Positions 1-6,950 of a stretch of 22,738 nt of DNA are shown in pieces. Below the pieces are notes generated by a model. It ran no database searches. It saw nothing but the letters and a program-made list of their open reading frames with translations, and was not told the origin of the DNA. Position numbers and translations under genes: made by a program. How positions within the stretch are numbered: position 1 is the first letter of the stretch; each line of letters starts with the position of its first letter. The stretch is from JBKEAJ01 sp047975005 (GTDB lineage: Bacteria > Bacteroidota > Bacteroidia > Bacteroidales > Prolixibacteraceae), in assembly GCA_047975005.1 (NCBI GenBank), contig JBKECW010000072.1, forward strand, positions 1 to 22,738, given 5' to 3'.

Positions 1-312
1 AAGCCATGTCATAATATCCTTAACATCAAAATCAATTGCTACATCTGATATTTTCTTTTCAAGATTACTATATGTATATGACTTATAGCTCTTAGACCAT
101 GGCATATACACAAGAGAAATAACCTCATAGCCTTCTCCAACAACATACTCATAATAATCTTTCAATTGGTCTTTTTGGTCTGCAGCATCATTTAGCTTGT
201 TTTCTATGATGATAGCTTGTTCCTTACCTTTTTTATCGCTCCAAGTAATTAAGATATCTATGCGCCGACGACCTTTTGTCTGTTTTTCAACCTCAACACT
301 ATTTCTTTTCAT
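1..312 (-). CDS. PD-(D/E)xK nuclease-family protein, partial, N-terminally short
   Basis: The open frame on the minus strand runs from an ATG at 312 to the window edge, giving 104 residues with no stop. It shows the restriction-like nuclease core: RRRIDILI (Asp19), then AIIIENKL (Glu37 and Lys39, the E-x-K part), then DQKDQLKDYYEY (a Gln and Tyr helix). This pattern matches the PDDEXK_4-type group of PD-(D/E)xK proteins, which are probably DNA-cleaving. Family members usually carry roughly 60-100 residues before this core. Here a TAG lies directly in front of the ATG in the same frame, so no longer start is possible without a frameshift. The gene is therefore either a short form or an N-terminally truncated remnant. 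It is the third minus-strand ORF after the WYL regulator and a small ORF. The family call is fairly firm; a role in phage or plasmid defence is inference, and the missing C-terminus could change the picture. Confidence 0.7.
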   Translation of the reverse strand, partial: MKRNSVEVEKQTKGRRRIDILITWSDKKGKEQAIIIENKLNDAADQKDQLKDYYEYVVGEGYEVISLVYMPWSKSYKSYTYSNLEKKISDVAIDFDVKDIMTWL

Positions 313-397
313 CTAAAAAGTGAAGCATAATTTGATTTCCATTCTTTAAGGTTCCGGTTGCTGCCAATTCTCCCTTATGATTAAAAGCCTCAACTAC

Positions 398-643
398 TTA
401 TTTATTTAGGACGACAAACAAATTATTATATATTTGAATAATATTCCCTTTGGGCATAGACCTGGTTGTTATTCGTTCACCATCCTCATCCCACAATTCC
501 AGATTACCTTTAGAAAGAGTGCCAAAATAAGTTTCAGCAATAAACTTTAGGGTAGTTCTATGCCTCAAGCCTAAATTAATCTTTTTTATTTTCAAATCCT
601 TATATTGAATCATAATGGTTACAAGTTGGCGAACTTCTCTCAT
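398..643 (-). CDS. Small hypothetical protein, possibly interrupted
   Basis: This is an 81-residue ORF that I do not recognise. It is basic at the N-terminus and turn- and strand-rich after residue 35 (GTLSKGNLELWDEDGERI). It begins 31 nt after the WYL gene and is probably co-transcribed with it. A second in-frame ATG at 613 (MIQYKDLKIKK) is an equally good start. Past its TAA stop the same frame stays open for 33 more codons, with protein-like content (FNHKGELAATGTLKNGNQI), before a TAG that overlaps the start of the nuclease ORF. That extension has no ATG of its own, so this may be one longer gene broken by an in-frame stop. No function is assigned. Confidence 0.45.
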   Translation of the reverse strand: MREVRQLVTIMIQYKDLKIKKINLGLRHRTTLKFIAETYFGTLSKGNLELWDEDGERITTRSMPKGNIIQIYNNLFVVLNK

Positions 644-674
644 ATCTGTAATTTTTAATTATTTATTTAATATC

Positions 675-1574
675 TTACTCATACAACTTCACCGCCTCCC
701 TGAGATAATAACTCACCTCATCAATCAAACTCTGCGGACTAATTACCCTAACTTCTTTCCCATACGACATAATATCCATAATAAAATCATGCGTAACATA
801 CATCCTCAGCTTTATGCGCAATTCTTGTTCATTATCTTCTAATATTTCTTGCGAGTGATGGAACGGTAAAGACTTGACATACTCCCCCTGAAAAGGAGTA
901 AACGAAAGAACGATATCCTCCAACGGGTCGTCAGGATTAGGCAAGAAAATTCCATAGGCATCTCTAAACATCTTGTCGGCATCGAAGCTCTTTGGCACCT
1001 CAAACTTATTGTTTGTAATTTCTAAGTCCGATAACCTATCCAATGCAAAGCTTTTTACTATTCCGGCATCCTCTGCCAAGACATACCAACGATAGCGAAA
1101 TTCTTTCAGAGCATAAGGCTTCACTTCTCGGCTTGTTGGGGTTTTATATCCATACTTTATGTATTGAAATTTCACTACAAGCTGATTCTCCACAGCGTGT
1201 AGAAGTCCATACATATTCTCTGTTCCCTGTGCTTTGCGGTTTTCTAAATATAGATGCTTTGATACACGCTCCTTAACATTCAGAGCATTGAAAACATCAA
1301 ATGCTTCTAGCTTTCGCTGATTTTCATCTTCTCGCCCTGCATCATATACTATCTCGAATACTCCTGCTGATGCATTATACTCAATTTCGATATTGTAGAG
1401 CGATGCAATGTCCTCCCTATCTCTCTTAAAAGTCCGCTTTGAAATCTCATAATTATAACCCTCAATCTCCGACATCCTAATAAGAAGGTCGAGAATCTCA
1501 TTAAAGCTCGAAGGCTTCATCCTGAGCTTATTGATGATGTGGTTATACCTTGATATTGCTTCAACTTTTGACAT
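675..1574 (-). CDS. WYL-domain transcriptional regulator
   Basis: The 299-residue protein has the layout of Bacteroidetes WYL regulators. Residues 1-65 form a helical DNA-binding-like region, with ISKRTFKRDREDI at 44-56 resembling a recognition helix. The WYL domain starts near residue 120 (ENQLVVKFQYIKYG, then REVKPYALKEFRYRWYVLAE). The RWYVLA stretch at 162-167 is the motif position, and KSFALDRLSDLE follows. The C-terminal part (about 215-299) fits the usual WYL C-terminal extension. WYL domains bind nucleic acid or nucleotide-type ligands and often control defence or DNA-damage genes; the ligand here is unknown. It heads a minus-strand run with the small ORF and the nuclease ORF, so it is likely their regulator. 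A -7-type promoter box lies about 30 nt upstream. There is no sign of truncation. Confidence 0.88.
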   Translation of the reverse strand: MSKVEAISRYNHIINKLRMKPSSFNEILDLLIRMSEIEGYNYEISKRTFKRDREDIASLYNIEIEYNASAGVFEIVYDAGREDENQRKLEAFDVFNALNVKERVSKHLYLENRKAQGTENMYGLLHAVENQLVVKFQYIKYGYKTPTSREVKPYALKEFRYRWYVLAEDAGIVKSFALDRLSDLEITNNKFEVPKSFDADKMFRDAYGIFLPNPDDPLEDIVLSFTPFQGEYVKSLPFHHSQEILEDNEQELRIKLRMYVTHDFIMDIMSYGKEVRVISPQSLIDEVSYYLREAVKLYE

Positions 1575-1605
1575 GTTATTATGCTTTTATTTGGTTTGAT
1601 GTCAG

Positions 1606-1613
1606 CAAAGATA
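1606..1613 (-). promoter_or_regulatory. Putative -7 promoter box of the WYL gene
   Basis: On the minus strand this reads TATCTTTG, a full match to the Bacteroidetes -7 consensus TAnnTTTG. It lies about 30 nt before the WYL start codon. I see no TTG at the usual -33 distance, so the call rests on one box. A short inverted repeat (ATTAGC at 1675-1680, GCTAAT at 1686-1691) lies further upstream and could be an operator. Confidence 0.45.
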
Positions 1614-1906
1614 GGTAGAAGGTATGCCAATATGTGGCAGAGTCGGAAAATTTCTCCCAAAAACACAGTTTGCCATTAGCTAAATGCTAATTGAGTTTGC
1701 TTTATGCCTATTGAGGATTAGAGCGGTATTTTGAGAATTTACGTATATACATGTCTATGCCCACTATAAATGTATTTACGAATCTAAAGTTATTTTCTTT
1801 TCATCAGCAACCTTTTGAAAAAAGCATCAACAACATTGCGTATCCAATTAAAAATGCTATCTTCGTTTTAGTTATTCGACATGATGCAGGAATGAGTATC
1901 CCTAAG

Positions 1907-1938
1907 GCAAAAGAACGGTCACTAAGTCGTTACTTTGC
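1907..1938. repeat. Imperfect inverted repeat just past the PepSY stop
   Basis: The arms GCAAAAGAACG (1907-1917) and CGTTACTTTGC (1928-1938) pair over 11 positions with one wobble and one mismatch around a 10-nt loop. A perfect 10-base palindrome, CTTTGCAAAG, overlaps the right arm (1933-1942). There is no T-run, so it is a poor intrinsic terminator. It could be a weak transcript end, a dispersed repeat or a recombination scar; the sequence alone does not decide. Confidence 0.4.
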
Positions 1939-1947
1939 AAAGGCATT

Positions 1948-3144
1948 TCATTTGTAAATCCTTGCTAGTGAAAAGAAAAAGCCTAATAGCATGCCACCCC
2001 GAAGGTATATGCCACTAAAAGAGCCTACTACCCAATTAGAGCTGTCTTGTTTATGCAATACATTTACTCCCATAACGCTGACGGGAGGAGCATTTTTTAA
2101 CTTTTGGGGTTCAGTGTCAAGCCGATTTGTGTAGTAAAATCCTGATGATGAGTACAGTAACCATTCGTCATTGGCGTATTGAAGGCAGCGCAGTTTGTCG
2201 TGCCACGGATTGTTGCTGTCTAGTATTGTTCCCGGAATAGGCTTGGATTTACTGCGGATAATGGATATTAGAAGCGGAGGGCGCAGAAATGTTCCCGACA
2301 CGACTAGTATCAGAAGCAAAGGGAAAAGCCATACTCCAATCTTGTTGTGCCACTTTAGCGAGCCTCTGAAAAACGCTGTATTGCCTTTTGTATTTTTTCC
2401 TTTTTTCTTCTTTCGCCTAATGATGTTTGGGAAAAAGGTGAGGACTATGCCGGTGATACACAGGATGATAACAAATACGCCTAGAATATCTACCACTAGT
2501 TTTCCTATAAAGCCAAACAGCTCGCCGCTGTGGAGTGTCCACATAGTGCGAAACAATGAGGCCTCCTTTTCGTAGCCTTCGGGAGCAGGAAGCTCTATTT
2601 TGTTGAAGTTTGTGTATGGCGGCACAGATGCATACAAATGTGAACGGGACATAAGTATCAAAGAGTCGTTCTGCACAGCAATATCAGACAATCGTTCTCT
2701 TGGCAAGGCGGTTTGGGATATGTTAATCCATTTGTACGATGGTAGATGCAGTCTGTAGAGGTCGAATGTTGTTACTGCAAATATCTCTCCTGCGTTTGTC
2801 CTTACTATATTGTTGACGATGTTATTGTCTGCTCCGTGTCTTATGCCATTGACAAAAGGCGAAAACTCCAAGTGAAAAGTGTCGGTCAGCCAAATGCCAT
2901 TGCTCCCGTAAAGAAGTATAGAGTCTGCCGACAGCTTGAAACTGCTCTTCACGGTTCCTCTATTCCAATTGTCGTAGCTGTAGGCTTTGCCTAGTATAGA
3001 GCGTGGTACGTCAAGCGAGGAAATGGACTTGCGGTGGTTTAAGAGTATCCCAGATGAGGCAAACATCAGCATGAAAAAGGCGAATATCAACCCTGTCCAT
3101 TTATGCCATTTTCTTAATCCTTTTGATGATTTTCTCTTTTTCAT
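1948..3144 (-). CDS. PepSY-associated membrane protein, C-terminally truncated
   Basis: Starting at the ATG at 3144 (MKKRKSSKGLRKWHKW), the protein has about 398 residues. Hydrophobic spans lie near residues 15-35 (WTGLIFAFFMLMFASSG), 215-240 (VVDILGVFVIILCITGIVL) and 270-292 (IGVWLFPLLLILVVSG). A long non-membrane domain lies between the first and second, and conserved histidines sit in RKWHKW and LKWHNK. This is the pattern of PepSY_TM proteins that follow siderophore or haem receptors in Bacteroidales; they probably act in inner-membrane iron or haem handling. The ATG overlaps the receptor's TGA as ATGA, implying translational coupling; an ATG 12 nt upstream (3156) is the alternative. From memory, relatives continue for roughly 80-100 residues after VGSFSG, with a last membrane span. 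Here the sequence turns into GIYLRGGMLLGFFFSLARIYK and stops, so the 3' end appears lost. Confidence 0.75.
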   Translation of the reverse strand: MKKRKSSKGLRKWHKWTGLIFAFFMLMFASSGILLNHRKSISSLDVPRSILGKAYSYDNWNRGTVKSSFKLSADSILLYGSNGIWLTDTFHLEFSPFVNGIRHGADNNIVNNIVRTNAGEIFAVTTFDLYRLHLPSYKWINISQTALPRERLSDIAVQNDSLILMSRSHLYASVPPYTNFNKIELPAPEGYEKEASLFRTMWTLHSGELFGFIGKLVVDILGVFVIILCITGIVLTFFPNIIRRKKKKGKNTKGNTAFFRGSLKWHNKIGVWLFPLLLILVVSGTFLRPPLLISIIRSKSKPIPGTILDSNNPWHDKLRCLQYANDEWLLYSSSGFYYTNRLDTEPQKLKNAPPVSVMGVNVLHKQDSSNWVVGSFSGIYLRGGMLLGFFFSLARIYK

Positions 3145-5345
3145 TTGAAGCTCCATTTAAGTCCGACATAGAAAGTTTGCCCCGGCGAAATGCTTGAATA
3201 AAAACTAGAGAATTTTGGTTTGTAGTCGAAAAGATTGTTTATGCCTGCATTGAGTGAAAAATTTAAGGGTAGAGGCTGTGTGAAAGTTAGTCGCCATATG
3301 GAATATGCCTCATAATGAACACGATATTCCTCACTAGTTTCCTCTGTAATTCCTGTTTCGTCGTTTGTCTCCGTTATATCTCCCGTGCCGTAGGTGTCCA
3401 TGCCGCTAAAGAACTTGCCGCTGAACGAAAGGGAAGGATTATACTTTTTGAAAAATGTAGACCTGAAATCGATCCTTCCGGTTGCTGTATGAGGGCGTAC
3501 TATCGAGCGTTTGCCCAAGTCGTCGTGAACATAGGCGTAAGTTCCTTTGAGCTGAATATTTTTATTCAAACGGTGAGAAATTGAAAATTCGGTACTGAAA
3601 ATTCGTGCATCTCCAACATTTACATACTGAGTAGTATCTTCATTTACCCATATATTGCTGATTTTATCCTCTATTATTGAGTACTGAGCCATAGTAGTAA
3701 TCAGTGTTTTGCCAAAAGTTCCTTCCGCCGAAAAGTTAAAATTATTACTGACTTCTGCCTTCATATCTTCATTGCCGACTATCTGAAAACCACCGCCGTA
3801 GGGATGAAACCAATTGGTGTACAGCTCCTTGAGAGTTGGCGAACGAAAGCCACCCGAGTAGCCGCCACGCAGAGTTATTTTGCGCGAAGGCTTATACATA
3901 GCTGAAAGACGTGGACTAAGGTGTCCTTTAAACTGCGAGTGATAATCGTAGCGAAGTCCGCCTACCACTGTTATTTTGTCGCTGAGTACCCAATCTTGCT
4001 GTGCAAAAGCGGAATAGGTCTGTGCATCACGTTTGCCGTTTGCACCGTCGCTTTCAAACATGTAGGTCATCAGGTCGTCGGAGAAATATTCGACTCCCGC
4101 TACTAAAGAATGCTTCCCTGCAATGAGAATATCATATAGTGCGCCAAAACGGAACTGTCCGTTTTCGTAGTCCTTTTCCTCTTCGTCCAACAGTTTGTAA
4201 TAATTGAATTTATCGTAGCGGTCGTAGTTGCCCGATACAGATAAGTGTTGCTTGTCGGATATTGAATATTTTATCTTCAATCCTCCTGTATAGTCGTAAA
4301 AACGGTCGCGAACCTTTTTGCCGTCTAGTCCTCCCGGATGCCTTTCCTTGAAAAAATATCCACCCCTAGTTTCAAGCTCTAATTTTGAGCCTATATTAAA
4401 TGTTACTCTTGGGCGAAGTCCAAGGTCTTGAAAGCCTGCAATATAAGTCTCGCTGAGAGGCTGCTCCACTACGCTGCCATCGGCAAATTCTTGGGTAAGA
4501 GGCGAACGATCTTTCAGCAGATAGGGGTCTCGATTTTTGTAAGAGCCTGTCAAACTGAAAGTTCCCCATTTTTGTTTGGAATCTACTGAAAGGTTGTAGT
4601 TCTGTTCATTCTGACTGCCAAATCGTGTGGCAGCACGTATATTCAGCGGATGAGATGGCTTTTTTGTAATAATATTGATAACTCCGCCCACGGCGTTTGA
4701 GCCATATAGAGATGACGACGCTCCCTTGATAATCTCAATGCGTTCGATGTTTTCAATGTCAATGCGGTTGTAGTCGATATTGTCGAAAGACTCGCCTGCC
4801 ATGCGTTCTCCGTCGATGAGAAAAAGAACATATTTACCACCGAAACCCAACATGTTGATGTTGGTATATCCGCCGTTGTTTTTGAAATCTATACCCGGAA
4901 GTTCGTATTCCAACAAATCCCTCATAGTTGGCACTTGCATAGCCTCAATAGTCTTGCTGTTAATTACTTGTACGGCAATGGGGACATTTTTTAAGTTCCT
5001 CTCGGTGCGTGTTGCCGAAACAACAACTTGGTCTAACTCCGTAAGCATCTCACTCATTTCCACAGTGATATTTCTCAGGTCTCCACTGATATGAACTTTC
5101 CTGCGTTCGCCTTCATATCCAACAGCTGATACCAAAAGGATATGCTCCCCTTGTGGCACTTTGCTTATATGGAAATTCCCCTCAGCATCACTCACTGCAC
5201 TTAAATTGCTGTGTAAAAGCGTGATGTTAACATGCGAAAGAGGCTGTTTGCTTTCGCTGTCTACAATTTTCCCTGAAATTGTATGGTCTTGCGCAGCAAC
5301 ATGAAAGTATGTAAATAATATAGCAAGTAGACATAAAATTCTCAT
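3141..5345 (-). CDS. TonB-dependent outer-membrane receptor, HmuR-like
   Basis: The protein has 734 residues. A signal peptide ends near AAQ (residue 19). A carboxypeptidase-regulatory-like domain covers about 20-100, a TonB-box-like stretch DQVVVSATRTERN 105-117, the plug about 118-230 (FLIDGERMAG, IEIIKGASSSLYGSNAVGGV), and the 22-strand barrel runs to a C-terminal aromatic end (YVGLKWSFK). The barrel has FRSPTLKELY at 500-509, His514 in NWFHPYGGG and GNEDMKAE at 524-531. This follows the FRAP / His / NPNL layout of haem receptors such as Porphyromonas HmuR, with the last motif altered. The upstream neighbour is an HmuY-type lipoprotein, which supports haem or haem-protein uptake. No N-terminal STN signalling domain is present, so it should not signal to an anti-sigma factor. 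The substrate is inferred, not proven. Confidence 0.85.
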   Translation of the reverse strand: MRILCLLAILFTYFHVAAQDHTISGKIVDSESKQPLSHVNITLLHSNLSAVSDAEGNFHISKVPQGEHILLVSAVGYEGERRKVHISGDLRNITVEMSEMLTELDQVVVSATRTERNLKNVPIAVQVINSKTIEAMQVPTMRDLLEYELPGIDFKNNGGYTNINMLGFGGKYVLFLIDGERMAGESFDNIDYNRIDIENIERIEIIKGASSSLYGSNAVGGVINIITKKPSHPLNIRAATRFGSQNEQNYNLSVDSKQKWGTFSLTGSYKNRDPYLLKDRSPLTQEFADGSVVEQPLSETYIAGFQDLGLRPRVTFNIGSKLELETRGGYFFKERHPGGLDGKKVRDRFYDYTGGLKIKYSISDKQHLSVSGNYDRYDKFNYYKLLDEEEKDYENGQFRFGALYDILIAGKHSLVAGVEYFSDDLMTYMFESDGANGKRDAQTYSAFAQQDWVLSDKITVVGGLRYDYHSQFKGHLSPRLSAMYKPSRKITLRGGYSGGFRSPTLKELYTNWFHPYGGGFQIVGNEDMKAEVSNNFNFSAEGTFGKTLITTMAQYSIIEDKISNIWVNEDTTQYVNVGDARIFSTEFSISHRLNKNIQLKGTYAYVHDDLGKRSIVRPHTATGRIDFRSTFFKKYNPSLSFSGKFFSGMDTYGTGDITETNDETGITEETSEEYRVHYEAYSIWRLTFTQPLPLNFSLNAGINNLFDYKPKFSSFYSSISPGQTFYVGLKWSFK

Positions 5346-5364
5346 AATAAATATATTATGATAA

Positions 5365-5393
5365 AAATGCTTTCCTGTTTTTGGAAAGCATTT
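5365..5393 (-). terminator. Intrinsic terminator between hmuY-like and hmuR-like genes
   Basis: A perfect 11-bp stem, AAATGCTTTCC (5365-5375) with GGAAAGCATTT (5383-5393), closes a 7-nt loop. On the minus strand it is followed by a run of T (CATTTTTAT), as in a rho-independent terminator. It lies about 25 nt after the hmuY stop and about 20 nt before the receptor start. Receptor transcription must therefore come mostly from read-through, which would give an excess of hmuY message. Confidence 0.8.
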
Positions 5394-5417
5394 ATTGTTT
5401 GATAATAGATTTTCTTA

Positions 5418-6026
5418 CTAAAACTGAGAAGAGCCGCTTTCGTTGTATTGATACTTGAAACTGATATAGGCACCTGCATTCTTCTCATTTTTATAGTCGT
5501 ACACTTGTAGCTTAACGTATTTACCATCAGCTGATTTAACTACATATATGTAGTTGTGATAAGTGTATTTGGGAGGCGGATTGCTAGTGTCGATAGTTAA
5601 CCATGTTCCCAATGTTTGCGAAAACGACTGCTGTGCTTCTTCGACACCCTGCCCTGTAAAGGCTGTAATAATTGTCCCCGTTTTGTCGCTTATATATCCC
5701 GATGTTGGTGCTTCGGTTACGGCATCCCAATCTGTCAGTTCTGTGTTGAAGGCAGCGCCACTGCCTTTACCCGACTCTCCGCCGTTCAGACGAATGTCGC
5801 CACGGTGGAATGCAATATCCCACGATAGGTCGCTTGTGGGGTCGCTCACTGTTACGGTATCTCCGGTTTTGAATGAAAAATATACCCATTTGGTATATGA
5901 TGTCGCATCCAAATATTCATACTTGCTTACACCGCCCGGCAACTGCTCTTCCTCCTCGTCTTTACTACACGATGCGAAAACTAATATACCCGCCAATGCC
6001 ATCAACAATAATCTAAACTGTTTCAT
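5418..6026 (-). CDS. HmuY-family haem-binding surface lipoprotein
   Basis: The protein has 202 residues from the ATG at 6026 (MKQFRLLLMALAG). A longer frame reaches 6236 but overlaps the sigma-factor gene and the promoter, so it is rejected. The signal peptide ends in a lipobox, VFASC (Cys20). It is followed by SKDEEEE, a strong K-(D/E) surface-export signal of Bacteroidetes lipoproteins. The mature part matches the HmuY family: WVYFSFKTGDTV, DLSWDIAFHRGDIRLNGG and SGKGSGAAF, then YHNYIYVVKSADGKYVKLQVYD. HmuY proteins capture haem from host proteins and pass it to HmuR, whose homologue is encoded next. The haem-ligand residues are not conserved across the family, so I do not assign them. It has its own promoter at 6066-6096 and a terminator behind it. 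The family call is firm and the haem role likely. Confidence 0.88.
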   Translation of the reverse strand: MKQFRLLLMALAGILVFASCSKDEEEEQLPGGVSKYEYLDATSYTKWVYFSFKTGDTVTVSDPTSDLSWDIAFHRGDIRLNGGESGKGSGAAFNTELTDWDAVTEAPTSGYISDKTGTIITAFTGQGVEEAQQSFSQTLGTWLTIDTSNPPPKYTYHNYIYVVKSADGKYVKLQVYDYKNEKNAGAYISFKYQYNESGSSQF

Positions 6027-6065
6027 AATTTCTACTTTAAAAATATGTTTGTTGTTTTTTCGGTG

Positions 6066-6096
6066 CAAAATTATGATGCATTGACAGAGTGGGCAA
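6066..6096 (-). promoter_or_regulatory. Promoter of the hmuY-like gene
   Basis: On the minus strand this reads TTG (6096-6094), a 20-nt spacer, then TAATTTTG (6073-6066). That is a full match to the Bacteroidetes -33 TTG / -7 TAnnTTTG promoter. The expected start near 6062 gives a leader of about 36 nt. It shows that hmuY can be transcribed apart from the sigma-factor gene upstream. Confidence 0.65.
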
Positions 6097-6213
6097 TCCT
6101 TAATAATAATGAAATAGAGGGCTTTAGAATACTGATAATTGATGAGGAACTTTGTGCTGATTCTTCTGTGTCTTTTGGTAGTAGAATGGATACATTTAAT
6201 AAATTGCAAATCT

Positions 6214-6759
6214 CTAAAGTACATCTCGCAATGCACTTATGGCTCTGGTCATTAGCTTTCGGGCAGAAGCGTACTTGAGCGACATGAGTTCGCAGATTTG
6301 CTCGTATGAAAAGTCGCAGGTGTATTTGTAGTAAAGAATCTCACGCTGCTTAGGACTCAGCTTCTTCAATCCCTCTTGCAGTTGTCGTTCTTGTTCCGAT
6401 AGCTCCTCTTTGACAATTAGCTCTTGTTCCGTGGAATATGTTATTTCGGCTTCTGTGATCTTTGTGTCTTCAGAGCTAATGAAAAGTTTATCTTCTTTGG
6501 TACTCTTTGCTAGTCTCCGACGTAGTGATGCAATAAGATAGAAGCGGATATTGTCAGTGCTTCCCAATTTCTCTCGATTACGAATTAGGTCGAAAAAAAG
6601 ATCTTGAATAGAGTCTTTTATTAGCTCGTCGTCATTGGAGAATTTTTTCCCATAACGAAAAAGATGCTGCACATACTGATGGTAAATATGAGAAAGGGCA
6701 TAGCTCTCTCCATTTCGGAAGTCATCCCATAATTTCTTATCTGTATTCACTTCTATCAC
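6214..6759 (-). CDS. ECF-type RNA polymerase sigma-70 factor
   Basis: The protein has 181 residues and the two-domain ECF layout. Region 2 lies about residues 20-85 (LSHIYHQYVQHLFRYGKKF, IQDLFFDLIRNREKL, IRFYLIASLRRRLAK). Region 4 lies about 125-180 (LKKLSPKQREILYYKYTCD, SYEQICELMSLKYASARKLM) with a helix-turn-helix. The start is a GTG at 6759; a second GTG at 6750 is possible, and no earlier ATG exists in the frame. No FecR-type anti-sigma gene is adjacent, although most Bacteroidetes ECF factors have one, and neither SusC nor HmuR here carries an STN domain. It lies upstream of and codirectional with the haem genes, and divergent from the glycosidase genes, so it could serve either. The family call is firm; the target genes are unknown. 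Confidence 0.9.
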   Translation of the reverse strand: MIEVNTDKKLWDDFRNGESYALSHIYHQYVQHLFRYGKKFSNDDELIKDSIQDLFFDLIRNREKLGSTDNIRFYLIASLRRRLAKSTKEDKLFISSEDTKITEAEITYSTEQELIVKEELSEQERQLQEGLKKLSPKQREILYYKYTCDFSYEQICELMSLKYASARKLMTRAISALRDVL

Positions 6760-6763
6760 AAGA

Positions 6764-6793
6764 CAAATATATTAAATAAGCTCCAAGTTGCAA
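6764..6793 (-). promoter_or_regulatory. Promoter of the ECF sigma gene, probably leaderless
   Basis: On the minus strand this reads TTG (6793-6791), a 19-nt spacer, then TATATTTG (6771-6764), an excellent -33/-7 match. If transcription starts about 4 nt past the -7 box, as usual, +1 falls at about 6760, directly at the GTG start codon (6759). The mRNA would have no 5' leader or nearly none. Confidence 0.6.
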
Positions 6794-6845
6794 GTTCGTT
6801 ATTTATAGTCTATCAAAAATAAGGCAAAAAATATTCTAAAAAAAT

Positions 6846-6853
6846 TATCTTTG
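6846..6853 (+). promoter_or_regulatory. -7 promoter box of the propeller-GH29 gene
   Basis: TATCTTTG matches TAnnTTTG fully. It sits in A-rich DNA with no clear TTG at -33, which may mean an activator is needed. The expected start near 6857 gives a leader of about 123 nt that contains the folded region at 6887-6950. Confidence 0.5.
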
Positions 6854-6886
6854 CAGTAAAGAAAATATTAAGAGAAAGATGAAACG

Positions 6887-6950
6887 AGTCAACAGACAGG
6901 TGTCACACAGAAGTGTGATTGTATTGGAGAGAGACAACTGTCTGTTGACT
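6887..6950 (+). ncRNA. Candidate structured 5' leader (three-way junction)
   Basis: AGTCAACAGACAG (6887-6899) pairs perfectly with CTGTCTGTTGACT (6938-6950), a 13-bp closing stem. Inside it lies a 6-bp hairpin, TCACAC-agaa-GTGTGA (6903-6918). A 4-bp hairpin, TTGT (6919-6922) with ACAA (6934-6937), follows directly and has an 11-nt purine-rich loop (ATTGGAGAGAG). The three helices abut as a three-way junction. It lies between the promoter box and the start codon at 6980, 29 nt before that codon. It matches no riboswitch class I know. A protein-binding operator or a small RNA would be alternatives. Confidence 0.5.

Larger units (their letters stand above)
1575..1947. other. Intergenic region between WYL and PepSY genes
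   Basis: About 370 bp without a convincing gene. It holds the WYL promoter box, the small inverted repeat at 1675-1691 and the imperfect palindrome at 1907-1938. A 68-codon plus-strand ORF at 1751-1957 overlaps the palindrome and has no recognisable domain; I do not call it a gene. This stretch sits where the 3' end of the PepSY gene would be expected if that gene were full length, but I found no remnant of the missing C-terminus in any minus-strand frame. Confidence 0.5.

Noticed and set aside
1751..1957. 68-codon plus-strand ORF between WYL and PepSY genes
   Set aside because: No family resemblance; it ends across a palindrome and the PepSY stop. Kept only as part of a possible repeat.
5563..6084. 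173-codon plus-strand open frame over hmuY
   Set aside because: It is antisense to the lipoprotein gene, covers its promoter and has no domain-like pattern.
6027..6236. N-terminal extension of the hmuY frame
   Set aside because: It overlaps the sigma-factor gene end and the hmuY promoter, and would place the lipobox at about residue 90.
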